Source: DATLFQ01 sp035540915
GTDB lineage: Bacteria; Actinomycetota; Acidimicrobiia; Acidimicrobiales; GCA-2861595
Direction of reading: 5' to 3'
Length of the DNA: 10,022 nt
Assembly: GCA_035540915.1 (NCBI GenBank)
Contig: DATLFQ010000071.1
Span: 1 to 10,022, forward strand
Shown here: positions 1 through 4,875 of the stretch, piece after piece
Layout of the letters: each line of letters opens with the position of its first letter
Position numbering within the stretch: the stretch's first letter is position 1
Program-made: the position numbers and the translations under genes
The notes under the pieces: model-generated
What the model was told of the DNA's origin: nothing
Seen by the model: only the letters and a program-made list of their open reading frames with translations
Databases searched by the model: none

Positions 1-166
1 CCTCGGTGTGCGGTGCGATGGTGCGCACGACCTCGCCGGCGAGCCCGTGGAGGGCGGCCGGATCGAGGACGGGCCACGGTGCCTCCGGTGGCTTCTCGGT
101 GCCGTTCATCGACGGCGGGCCGAAGGTGGCTGGCGGTACGACACTGAAGGGGTCCGGGCCGCTCAT
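1..166 (-). CDS. N-terminal fragment of a probable element replication helicase/ATPase (DUF3987-like), runs off the left edge
   Basis: An open frame starts at ATG 166-164 and stays open for 55 codons to the window edge. The peptide begins MSGPDPFSVVPP and continues through PWPVLDPAALHGLAGEVV to RTIAPHTE. The stretch 'PWPVLDPAALHGLAGEVVR' is, from memory, typical of the start of DUF3987-like ATPase/helicase proteins that follow primase-polymerase genes in actinobacterial plasmids and prophages. The Walker motifs would lie outside the window, so function is inferred from this N-terminus and from context. The start overlaps the stop of the primase-polymerase gene (ATGA), so the two are probably translationally coupled and act together in element replication. 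It could instead be another large replication protein of the same operon. Confidence 0.6.
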   Translation of the reverse strand, partial: MSGPDPFSVVPPATFGPPSMNGTEKPPEAPWPVLDPAALHGLAGEVVRTIAPHTE

Positions 167-1200
167 GCTGCAGCCCACCAGGCTCGGATGGCCTGCGCCG
201 CCTGGGAGTGATCGCCGCCGTGTTCGAGCACCGCGTAGGCGCCGAACTTGCTGTACGCCCGGTCGGGCTCGAACGGCGTCGAGCTGGAGAACACGTAGAG
301 CACGCCGTCGCCGTCCTCGTTGATGGTGGCGCTGGTCGAACTCCGCTTCCCCGGCCGGGTCCAGTGCTCGTTGTCGCCAACTGTCCGCCAGAGCCGCCAA
401 CCGTGGCGCTCCAGGATCTCCGACCAGCTGGCCCGGGCGTTGAACTGCTCGATGACGCTGTCGCCGGTGTAGGGATGCGGCCGTCGCGCTGGTCGTGGAA
501 CCGGCGTCGGCATCTCGTCGAGGGACCGTGCGACCGCCAGGAGGCTGTCCCACTCCTCGGCCGCCAGCGTTGGGATCGTGGCGAAGCCACCGGCCACCAG
601 CCGGTACGACCGGCCCGAGGGATGGGTTCTGCCCCCGCTGGGCGCGACCACCGCCTGGCCGCCCTCGCCTCTGGTCTCCAGCAGGACCTTCACTCGGTCG
701 CCGGGGTCGATCATCTCGTCCCCCCGCTTCGGTCGTCGGGCGAGCTTCTGATTGCCACCAGGACCACCGTCGACATGCACGAGCCAGTGCGTCCCGCCGC
801 TCGGGGTCAGTTCCAGGTAGCCAAGGTCCAGCCTCGCCATCACGCCCGAGAGGCCGGCACCACCGGCTGCCTCTCGGAGCTGGTCGGCCACGCCGATGTC
901 GTCGGACTCCAGCAGCGCCACGTCGCCGCTGATGGCTCCCGTGACCACGCACAGGCCCTCGGCTCGTTGGAAGACAGCGGCAAGGTGGCCCGGATCAAGC
1001 CGGGCATGCGTGAAGTGCTTCCACCCCCGGGGCGGTCTGCGCTCCTGCTGCGCCCGGTCGCGACTGTCGACGCAGGGACGCTGGTCGCAGTCAATGGGAA
1101 TCGGGAGAGCCAGCGGCACCTTGCTGCCGTCACGGCGGGCAGGAAGGACGCTGGCGCCGGCCGCAAGGGCCTCCATGGCGGCCCCGAGGATGGCGGTCAC
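163..1200 (-). CDS. Bifunctional DNA primase/polymerase (archaeo-eukaryotic primase superfamily) of a mobile element
   Basis: The protein has 345 residues. Residues 1-230 show the order expected of prim-pol proteins: an N-terminal 'LPARRDGSKVPL' segment, 'GWKHFTHARLDP' (59-70), 'LCVVTGAISGDVALLESDD' (83-101) carrying an acidic ExD in the place of the metal-binding DxD, 'TPSGGTHWLVHV' (132-143) with the motif II histidine H138, and 'KVLLETRGEGGQAVVAPS' (171-188). The C-terminal part (250-345) has 'FNARASWSEILERHGW', 'TRPGKRSSTSATIN' and 'FSSSTPFEPDRAYSKFGAYA', seen in many actinophage and integrative-element replication proteins. The likely role is primer synthesis or replication initiation for the excised element. 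The start is GTG at 1200, overlapping the upstream stop as GTGA; its own stop overlaps the next start as ATGA. Residues 31-58 form a Cys/Arg-rich insertion relative to what I expect. I am confident of the family, less so of in vivo activity. Confidence 0.85.
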   Translation of the reverse strand: MTAILGAAMEALAAGASVLPARRDGSKVPLALPIPIDCDQRPCVDSRDRAQQERRPPRGWKHFTHARLDPGHLAAVFQRAEGLCVVTGAISGDVALLESDDIGVADQLREAAGGAGLSGVMARLDLGYLELTPSGGTHWLVHVDGGPGGNQKLARRPKRGDEMIDPGDRVKVLLETRGEGGQAVVAPSGGRTHPSGRSYRLVAGGFATIPTLAAEEWDSLLAVARSLDEMPTPVPRPARRPHPYTGDSVIEQFNARASWSEILERHGWRLWRTVGDNEHWTRPGKRSSTSATINEDGDGVLYVFSSSTPFEPDRAYSKFGAYAVLEHGGDHSQAAQAIRAWWAAA

Positions 1201-1559
1201 GCCGGCCAGCCGTGCTTGTTGTGCAGCCCGACGAGCACTGCGTCGCTGGCAGAGCAGTCGACTTGATGGTGCATGGTCAACTGCGCCGTCCGGCCCTTTC
1301 GGATAACGCGCCAGCGGGCGCCGCAGTCACACGTCCCAGTGAGGCTCGCTCGTCGCCGTCGATCGACTGCATTGAGCACCTCTGGCGCCAGGCCCTCGAT
1401 GAGCTTCGGCAGGACGACAAGCATGGAGGCCTTCTTCCAGACCTCGTAGTACGCCCCGAGAGGCCGCAGATACGTCGGCGGCGCCGCGGCTGCCTCACGG
1501 ACAACGGCTTCCACGCAGCCAGCGCCGATGTGCCGACGCTGCTTCCGGCCGGCGCTCAC
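1197..1559 (-). CDS. Uncharacterised small element protein with a Cys/His cluster
   Basis: This is a 120-residue protein that I do not recognise. I chose GTG at 1559 because it overlaps the preceding stop as GTGA, the arrangement used throughout this operon; the frame itself is open further upstream. The N-terminal two thirds are mostly helical (for example 'YYEVWKKASMLVVLPKLIEG'). The C-terminal third contains 'GTCDCGARW' and 'MHHQVDCSASDA', a C-x-C followed about 25 residues later by H-H-x3-C, which could form a small zinc-binding knuckle. It overlaps the primase-polymerase start, so it may be an accessory to replication or its control. That role is inferred from position only. Confidence 0.65.
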   Translation of the reverse strand: MSAGRKQRRHIGAGCVEAVVREAAAAPPTYLRPLGAYYEVWKKASMLVVLPKLIEGLAPEVLNAVDRRRRASLTGTCDCGARWRVIRKGRTAQLTMHHQVDCSASDAVLVGLHNKHGWPA

Positions 1560-1867
1560 GACGCCCGCCAGAACGCGAGTCCGCTGTCGATGGCCTGGTC
1601 GAGCTGCTCGTGCCACCAGCGCCGATAGCCCGCCATCGCCTCGACGTGGTTCGGCTCGTCCCACCCGGCGCCCACCAACGCGTCCGCTGTGCCGAAGCTG
1701 TCAACGGCGACCATCCACGTGATGGCCTCGATGGCGGCGAGCCGCGCTTGGATCGGCCGGCACGGGATGACCGGTGGCAGCGGCAATCGGGCTGCCTTGC
1801 TCGACGTAGATGCGCACTGGCGCAGGGCGGTGAGGCTGGCTCGGCGGTCAGGCGGTACGCTGGGCAC
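1556..1867 (-). CDS. Uncharacterised 103-residue element protein
   Basis: The start chosen is GTG 1867-1865, because a strong purine-rich ribosome binding site (GAGGAGGAG on the minus strand, 1873-1881) lies five bases upstream. The frame stays open to 1945, but that extension is Pro/Arg-rich and overlaps other frames. The protein has a basic, Ser/Arg-rich N-terminus and a helical C-terminal half containing 'RLAAIEAITWMVAVDSFG' and 'EAMAGYRRWWHEQLDQAID', ending WRAS. I see no catalytic or metal-binding motif and do not recognise a family. The stop overlaps the GTG of the next gene (GTGA), which places it in the coupled replication/excision operon. Confidence 0.6.
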   Translation of the reverse strand: MPSVPPDRRASLTALRQCASTSSKAARLPLPPVIPCRPIQARLAAIEAITWMVAVDSFGTADALVGAGWDEPNHVEAMAGYRRWWHEQLDQAIDSGLAFWRAS

Positions 1868-1958
1868 GCCCGCTCCTCCTCGTGGAAGCCGAGGTGGCGG
1901 CGGTGGTGATCGAGTCGGCTTGGCCCCGTCTCGGCGGGGCCTCATCGCGCCGAGCCAT
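1848..1958 (-). CDS. Possible 36-residue overlapping ORF
   Basis: An ATG at 1958-1956 overlaps the excisionase stop (TGATG) and opens 36 codons ending at TGA 1850-1848, overlapping the following gene by 20 bases. The product is basic and low-complexity (MARRDEAPPRRGQAD..., rich in Thr, Ser and Arg) with no recognisable domain. The only support is its place in a chain where every other junction is a start/stop overlap. It may be just a device that carries ribosomes to the next start, or no gene at all. Confidence 0.25.
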   Translation of the reverse strand: MARRDEAPPRRGQADSITTAATSASTRRSGRAQRTA

Positions 1959-2134
1959 CACGCGGACCTCCGCGTCTGGAGCCAGCGCTCGACGTCGCTG
2001 AGGCGGTAGCGAACCGCCGCCCCGATCTTGTGTGCGGGTGGGCCGGTGCGCTCGTACCGCATCTTGCGGACGGTCTTGCCGGCGACGCCCAGGAACGCCG
2101 CCAGCTCGTCCGTGCTGAGGAAGGAGTCCGTCAC
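1958..2134 (-). CDS. xis: Excisionase-like helix-turn-helix protein (HTH_17/AlpA-like)
   Basis: This is a 58-residue protein starting at GTG 2134, overlapping the repressor stop as GTGA. The single domain has the form 'LSTDELAAFLGVAGKTVRKM' followed by 'RTGPPAHKIGAAVRYRLSDVERWL'. This is the winged helix of the excisionase/MerR-like family (HTH_17): a recognition helix, then a G-P-P-x-x-K-I-G wing, then a basic Y-R-x-x-D-V-x-x-W-L helix. In integrative elements such proteins bind bent DNA near att and steer the tyrosine integrase towards excision; some act as transcriptional activators. The position beside a repressor and in the same element as an integrase supports recombination directionality. 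The gene symbol is by analogy. Confidence 0.8.
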   Translation of the reverse strand: MTDSFLSTDELAAFLGVAGKTVRKMRYERTGPPAHKIGAAVRYRLSDVERWLQTRRSA

Positions 2135-2373
2135 GAGGTGCCGCCGCGCAGCTCATCCAGCAGGGCCACGTAGGCCACGAGTAGAGCGCCGCGCGGTGTC
2201 CGCTCACCCCGCTCCCAGCGGCTGACGGTCTCCCTATGTATCGGCGGCTGGAACGCCTGGGCGATGTCCTCCTGCGACAGACCCGAAGCCTCTCGAATGG
2301 CCCGCCTCATCGCCGGTGCGGGCAGGCCTCGCTTCGCCTGGCGCTTCTCCTGAATGGCCACCATCCTGAGCAT
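2131..2373 (-). CDS. XRE-family helix-turn-helix transcriptional regulator (probable element repressor)
   Basis: The 80-residue protein carries an XRE/Cro-type fold: 'PAPAMRRAIREASGLSQEDIAQAF' (first and second helices), 'HRETVSRWERGERTPRGALL' (recognition helix and the W-E-R-G-E-R-x-P signature), then 'AYVALLDELRGG'. Like the family, it should bind operator DNA as a dimer. I chose ATG 2373 because the perfect palindrome at 2378-2394 ends five bases upstream, and an earlier GTG (2412) would place that operator inside the coding region. ATG 2364 is also possible. No clear Shine-Dalgarno is visible, so initiation may be leaderless or weak. It heads the minus-strand replication/excision operon and probably represses itself as well as the divergent gene. 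Confidence 0.8.
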   Translation of the reverse strand: MLRMVAIQEKRQAKRGLPAPAMRRAIREASGLSQEDIAQAFQPPIHRETVSRWERGERTPRGALLVAYVALLDELRGGTS

Positions 2374-2377
2374 GGCC

Positions 2378-2394
2378 ACACCGTGGCACGGTGT
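2378..2394. promoter_or_regulatory. Operator 1: perfect 17-bp palindrome ACACCGTG-G-CACGGTGT
   Basis: Eight-base arms are exactly complementary around a single central G at 2386. It lies directly upstream of the chosen start of the XRE regulator. The size and dyad symmetry are those of a dimeric HTH-repressor site, so autoregulation is likely (inference). Confidence 0.65.
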
Positions 2395-2409
2395 TGGTGG
2401 TTGCTGGTG

Positions 2410-2424
2410 CACCGTGCCACCCGA
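2410..2424. promoter_or_regulatory. Operator 2: half-conserved copy of the palindrome
   Basis: CACCGTG at 2410-2416 copies the left arm of operator 1 exactly, while the right arm (CACCCGA) keeps only three of seven bases. The centre lies 31 bp from operator 1 and 20 bp from operator 3. It overlaps a separate 8-bp palindrome, GGTGCACC (2406-2413). It may be a weak secondary site. Confidence 0.4.
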
Positions 2425-2426
2425 AC

Positions 2427-2447
2427 CAATACCGCGCCACGGTGTTG
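2427..2447. promoter_or_regulatory. Operator 3: near-palindromic copy overlapping the rightward promoter
   Basis: The right arm CACGGTGTT (2438-2446) matches operator 1 in its first eight bases. The left arm has mismatches at 2430 and 2435, so eight of ten pairs are complementary around C2437. It overlaps the proposed -35 of the rightward promoter, a position suited to repression of the 2480 gene. Confidence 0.5.
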
Positions 2448-2473
2448 CCTATCCGGTCCGCTAGCGGTACGGT
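2445..2473 (+). promoter_or_regulatory. Probable promoter of the 2480-integrase unit, leaderless
   Basis: TTGCCT (2445-2450), a 17-bp spacer and TACGGT (2468-2473, fitting TAnnnT) precede the GTG at 2480 by six bases. Transcription would therefore begin at or close to the start codon, giving a leaderless mRNA as is common in actinobacteria. No Shine-Dalgarno is present, which agrees with this reading. Confidence 0.5.
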
Positions 2474-2479
2474 GAGCGG

Positions 2480-3430
2480 GTGCGGCTGCGCCGGATCGAG
2501 GACCTCTTCGCACCTTGGGACCTGGCCTGCGTGGTTGCCTCAGCGGAGAAGCCGGGGGCCTTTCCGATCCTTAGCTGGATCACGTGGGACCGGCCCGTTC
2601 CCGACGGCGGCCTCGATAGCTCTATCGAGTGGTGGCACGCCGCTTCCGAAGCAGAGCGCGAGCTACTGCTGAGCCAGTTAGGCACCTCTGCCGTCTCCGA
2701 GGCGCGCGTCCGAGTTCTAGCTCGCGAGATTCATCGTGATAATCGAGTCGCGGAGCGGTACGTGCTGGCCCCGATCGACGGTTGGATTGCCTATGAGGCG
2801 CCTCTTGAAGAGCCAGGCTGGCACCTCAGCACCCTCTTCGTACGAGACGGCGAACGGCTCGTCCTTGCCGAGTTGAAGGTGTTTCCTGGTACAGATCGTT
2901 CGGTCATCAGACCGAGGACAACATGGCAGGAATCGGCCAGCGCTGTGAATAGTGGTTACCTCCGTTCACTTGGGTGGGAACTCGCCGGTCAATGGTCCGG
3001 TGACATCGCCGGGCAGGACTGCGGCGGGATTACGGCCCGCATGCTGAGAGCCGAGCTTCGACTCAGTCCCATCCAGCAGCGCGTCGCCTACCTGACATCT
3101 CAAGCGGCGGAGCTGACATTCCAGCTAGAGCCTGACTTCGGGGCTTTGGACAGACCGGTGGCGACCGGGGGACGGTCGCCTTCCAACGTCAGTCTCGCCA
3201 TGTGGGCATCCCGCTATGTCGAGGCCCTCTCGGTCACGCGATCCCCGAACAAGACCGTCGGTGAGCGCCATGGACTGACCGCAAGCCAGGTCCGTGATCG
3301 CGTCAACCGTGCACGGAAAGCCGGGCTGCTAACGACCGGCGGCGGTCGGGGCCGCCAGGGCGGAGAACTCACCGAGAAGGCGCTTCAGATATTGAGCCGT
3401 GAGGGTGACAAGCGAAAGGACCTTGGCTGA
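2480..3430 (+). CDS. Uncharacterised element protein with C-terminal winged HTH, upstream of the integrase
   Basis: The protein has 316 residues and starts at GTG 2480, probably leaderless. Residues 1-230 have no motif I can name; they include 'GWHLSTLFVRDGERLVLAELKVFPG' type beta strands around 113-137 and 'GDIAGQDCGGITARMLR' (174-190). Residues 238-305 form a DNA-binding winged helix: 'AMWASRYVEALS', 'TVGERHGLTASQVRDRVNRA', 'RKAGLLT' and a glycine-rich wing 'GGGRGRQGGELTEKAL'. I recall proteins with this C-terminal arrangement in many actinobacterial genomes and elements, but none with a known function. The gene is visibly less GC-rich than its neighbours, with A/T-ending codons and stretches such as 2715-2760, a sign of separate origin. 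It ends one base before the integrase start, so the two are probably co-transcribed and coupled. A role in controlling integration is plausible but unproved. Confidence 0.7.
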   Translation: MRLRRIEDLFAPWDLACVVASAEKPGAFPILSWITWDRPVPDGGLDSSIEWWHAASEAERELLLSQLGTSAVSEARVRVLAREIHRDNRVAERYVLAPIDGWIAYEAPLEEPGWHLSTLFVRDGERLVLAELKVFPGTDRSVIRPRTTWQESASAVNSGYLRSLGWELAGQWSGDIAGQDCGGITARMLRAELRLSPIQQRVAYLTSQAAELTFQLEPDFGALDRPVATGGRSPSNVSLAMWASRYVEALSVTRSPNKTVGERHGLTASQVRDRVNRARKAGLLTTGGGRGRQGGELTEKALQILSREGDKRKDLG

Positions 3431-3431
3431 C

Positions 3432-4538
3432 GTGGCGCACATTCAAAGGATCAACGGGAAGTACCAGGCTCGTTTCCGAGGCCCCGACCGCAAGGAGCAC
3501 GCCAAGCGCTTCGCTCGCAAGGTGGACGCCGAGAAGTGGCTCGCCGAGCAGGAGACCGAGAAGCATCGAGGCACCTGGATCGACCCCCGGCACGGGCTCA
3601 CGCTGTTCGCCGATTGGGTGGACGAATGGCGAGCCACCACGGCCGCCCTGCGCCCATCCACGAGGGCCCGAGACGAGTCCTACCTGAGGACACACATCCT
3701 GCCGGCTTTCGGCAGCGCTCCCGTGGGGGCCATCGAACACATGGCCGTGCGCCGCTGGATAGCGGAGATGACCGCCGCCGGGAAGGCGCCGGCCACCGTC
3801 CAGAAGGCCCACCAGATCATGAGCAAGGTGATGGCCTCGGCGGTGGACGCTCGGCTGATCGCCGCCTCGCCATGCCTCAAGGTGAAGTTGCCGCGGATCG
3901 AGCGCGAGGAGATGCGCTTCCTGTCCCCTGACGAGATCGCTCGCCTGGCCGGCACCATCCACCCCATGTATCGAGCGCTGGTCTTGCTTGGTGCGTACAG
4001 CGGTCTGCGTATCGGCGAAATGGCCGGGCTCAAGCGGGCCCGGGTCGACCAGCTGCGGCGTCGAGTGGACGTCGCAGAGATCGTCACCGAGGTCCAAGGC
4101 CACCTCGTGTGGGGCCAGCCGAAAACACGAGCCGGCCGGCGACAGGTCCCGCTCCCTGGCCCCATCATGGACGAGCTGACCGGCCACCTGGAGCGCTGGG
4201 CCGGGCCGGAGTTGGTGTTCACCGCCCCCGAGGGCGGCCCGCTCCGGGTCAACGCCTGGCGACGACGGCAGTGGGCACCAGCGGTGGCCGCAGCGGACCT
4301 CGCTCCCCTACGCGTTCACGATCTCCGACACACCGCCGTGGCTCTCTGGATCGCCACGGGCTCACGGGAGCTGGAGGTGTCCCGGCGTGCCGGCCACACG
4401 TCGACGTCGTTCACGCAGGACCGCTACGGCCACCTCTTCCCATCGGCTGAGGACGATTTTGCCGAGCGCCTGGCGCGGCTGGTGGCGCCCATGCCGGAGC
4501 TCGCTGACGTGCTGCCAATTCGGGCGGCCGAGGGCTGA
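3432..4538 (+). CDS. int: Tyrosine site-specific recombinase (element integrase)
   Basis: This is a complete 368-residue tyrosine integrase. The N-terminal part (VAHIQRINGKYQARFRGP) is the arm-binding AP2-like beta sheet. A SAM-like core-binding domain follows ('FADWVDEWRATTAALRPSTR', 'HILPAFGSAPVGAI'). The catalytic domain shows all the expected residues: Arg in 'AYSGLRIGEMAGL', Lys in 'PKTRAGRRQVPLP', the box 'HDLRHTAVALW', His in 'RRAGHTSTSF' and the nucleophilic Tyr in 'DRYGHLFP'. I chose GTG 3432 because it follows the upstream stop by one base, has AAAGGA at 3415-3420, and gives the usual M/V-A-x-I start; GTG 3399 and 3405 in the same frame are alternatives. It should insert the element at the 3' end of the neighbouring tRNA-Val gene and, with the excisionase, remove it. 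Confidence 0.92.
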   Translation: MAHIQRINGKYQARFRGPDRKEHAKRFARKVDAEKWLAEQETEKHRGTWIDPRHGLTLFADWVDEWRATTAALRPSTRARDESYLRTHILPAFGSAPVGAIEHMAVRRWIAEMTAAGKAPATVQKAHQIMSKVMASAVDARLIAASPCLKVKLPRIEREEMRFLSPDEIARLAGTIHPMYRALVLLGAYSGLRIGEMAGLKRARVDQLRRRVDVAEIVTEVQGHLVWGQPKTRAGRRQVPLPGPIMDELTGHLERWAGPELVFTAPEGGPLRVNAWRRRQWAPAVAAADLAPLRVHDLRHTAVALWIATGSRELEVSRRAGHTSTSFTQDRYGHLFPSAEDDFAERLARLVAPMPELADVLPIRAAEG

Positions 4539-4728
4539 TTTCCCTCCGGCCGACGTCACCCGCAACGCGCCCGGATGCAGGTCGAGGACGAGGGCGAGCC
4601 CTAGCCGAGGAGCCGGTCTCAGGGGGCTGCGGACACGGCTCTGCGGACAATCTGCGGACAATGTGCGGCCCCGAGCTGCTGAACTGGCCCCACTCGGCAC
4701 CCGAAGTACCATTGACCTGCGTTTTTAC
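4539..4728. other. Non-coding element end between integrase and tRNA-Val
   Basis: These 190 bases hold no convincing gene. They contain the CTGCGGACA direct repeats (4627-4668) and an AT-richer tract just before the tRNA 3' end (4706-4728, including GTTTTTAC). No clear rho-independent terminator for the integrase is visible. As the segment between int and the attachment site, it should contain the integrase and excisionase binding sites. Confidence 0.55.
4627..4668 (+). repeat. Direct repeats of CTGCGGACA(AT), candidate integrase arm-type sites
   Basis: CTGCGGACA occurs at 4627-4635, 4641-4649 and 4652-4660, with a decayed fourth copy (GTGCGG) from 4663. Starts are 14, 11 and 11 bp apart; copies two and three are complete 11-mers, CTGCGGACAAT. 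Short direct repeats about one helical turn apart beside an attachment core are what arm-binding domains of tyrosine integrases recognise (established for the family). Assignment to this integrase is inference. Confidence 0.6.
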
Positions 4729-4775
4729 TGGTGGGCGTAACAGGACTCGAACCTGTGACCTCTGCCGTGTGAAGG
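4729..4775. other. Probable attachment site (element/chromosome junction) in the 3' half of tRNA-Val
   Basis: The integrase gene, repeats of arm-site type and the tRNA 3' end are arranged as in tRNA-integrating elements, where the identity block runs from the CCA end into the T or anticodon arm. The exact core cannot be set here because the second copy lies beyond the left edge; I searched the window by eye for a duplicate of the T-arm sequence and found none. The 4775 boundary is only an estimate. Confidence 0.5.
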
Positions 4776-4805
4776 CAGCGCTCTAACCAACTGAGCCATA
4801 CGCCC
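4729..4805 (-). tRNA. tRNA-Val (anticodon CAC), integration target of the element
   Basis: The minus strand folds as a full cloverleaf. The acceptor GGGCGTA (4805-4799) pairs with TACGCCC (4739-4733), followed by discriminator A and an encoded CCA (4731-4729). The anticodon stem CTGCC/GGCAG encloses the loop TTCACAC, giving anticodon CAC for the valine codon GUG. The T arm contains GGTTCGAGTCC. The 3' end points towards the integrase, so integration has kept the gene intact, its 3' portion presumably supplied by the element copy of the attachment core. Confidence 0.95.
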
Positions 4806-4817
4806 CGGTGGCCGTCG

Positions 4818-4823
4818 AGCGTA
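4818..4823 (-). promoter_or_regulatory. Possible -10 element of tRNA-Val
   Basis: On the minus strand TACGCT lies 12 bases before the first base of the mature tRNA, fitting TAnnnT at a suitable distance. No good -35 is visible. A 10-bp direct repeat GGCCGTCGAG (4810-4819 and 4830-4839) flanks it. Confidence 0.35.
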
Positions 4824-4875
4824 CCCGAGGGCCGTCGAGAGGACTGCGGCCGACTCCTGGCGCGACACTGACGCC

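Noticed and set aside
208..1266. Long plus-strand open frame opposite the primase-polymerase gene
   Set aside because: It is a mirror frame of high-GC coding DNA. It lacks any domain pattern, while the minus strand shows a clear prim-pol protein.
1556..1945. Longer version of the 103-residue protein starting at 1945
   Set aside because: The added 26 residues are Pro/Arg-rich and lie over the 36-codon ORF, while GTG 1867 has a strong ribosome binding site at the right distance.
2131..3430. Toxin-antitoxin pair made of the XRE protein and the divergent 316-residue protein
   Set aside because: The genes are divergent rather than co-transcribed, the second is large with its own wHTH, and the context is an integrase/excisionase switch.
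4627..4668. CRISPR-like array
   Set aside because: The units are only 9-11 bases with spacing of 2-5 bases, no cas gene is nearby, and the position fits integrase arm sites.
4810..4839. 10-bp direct repeat GGCCGTCGAG upstream of tRNA-Val
   Set aside because: There are only two copies, on the chromosomal side of the tRNA, with no sign of being part of the attachment site. It is likely chance in GC-rich DNA.
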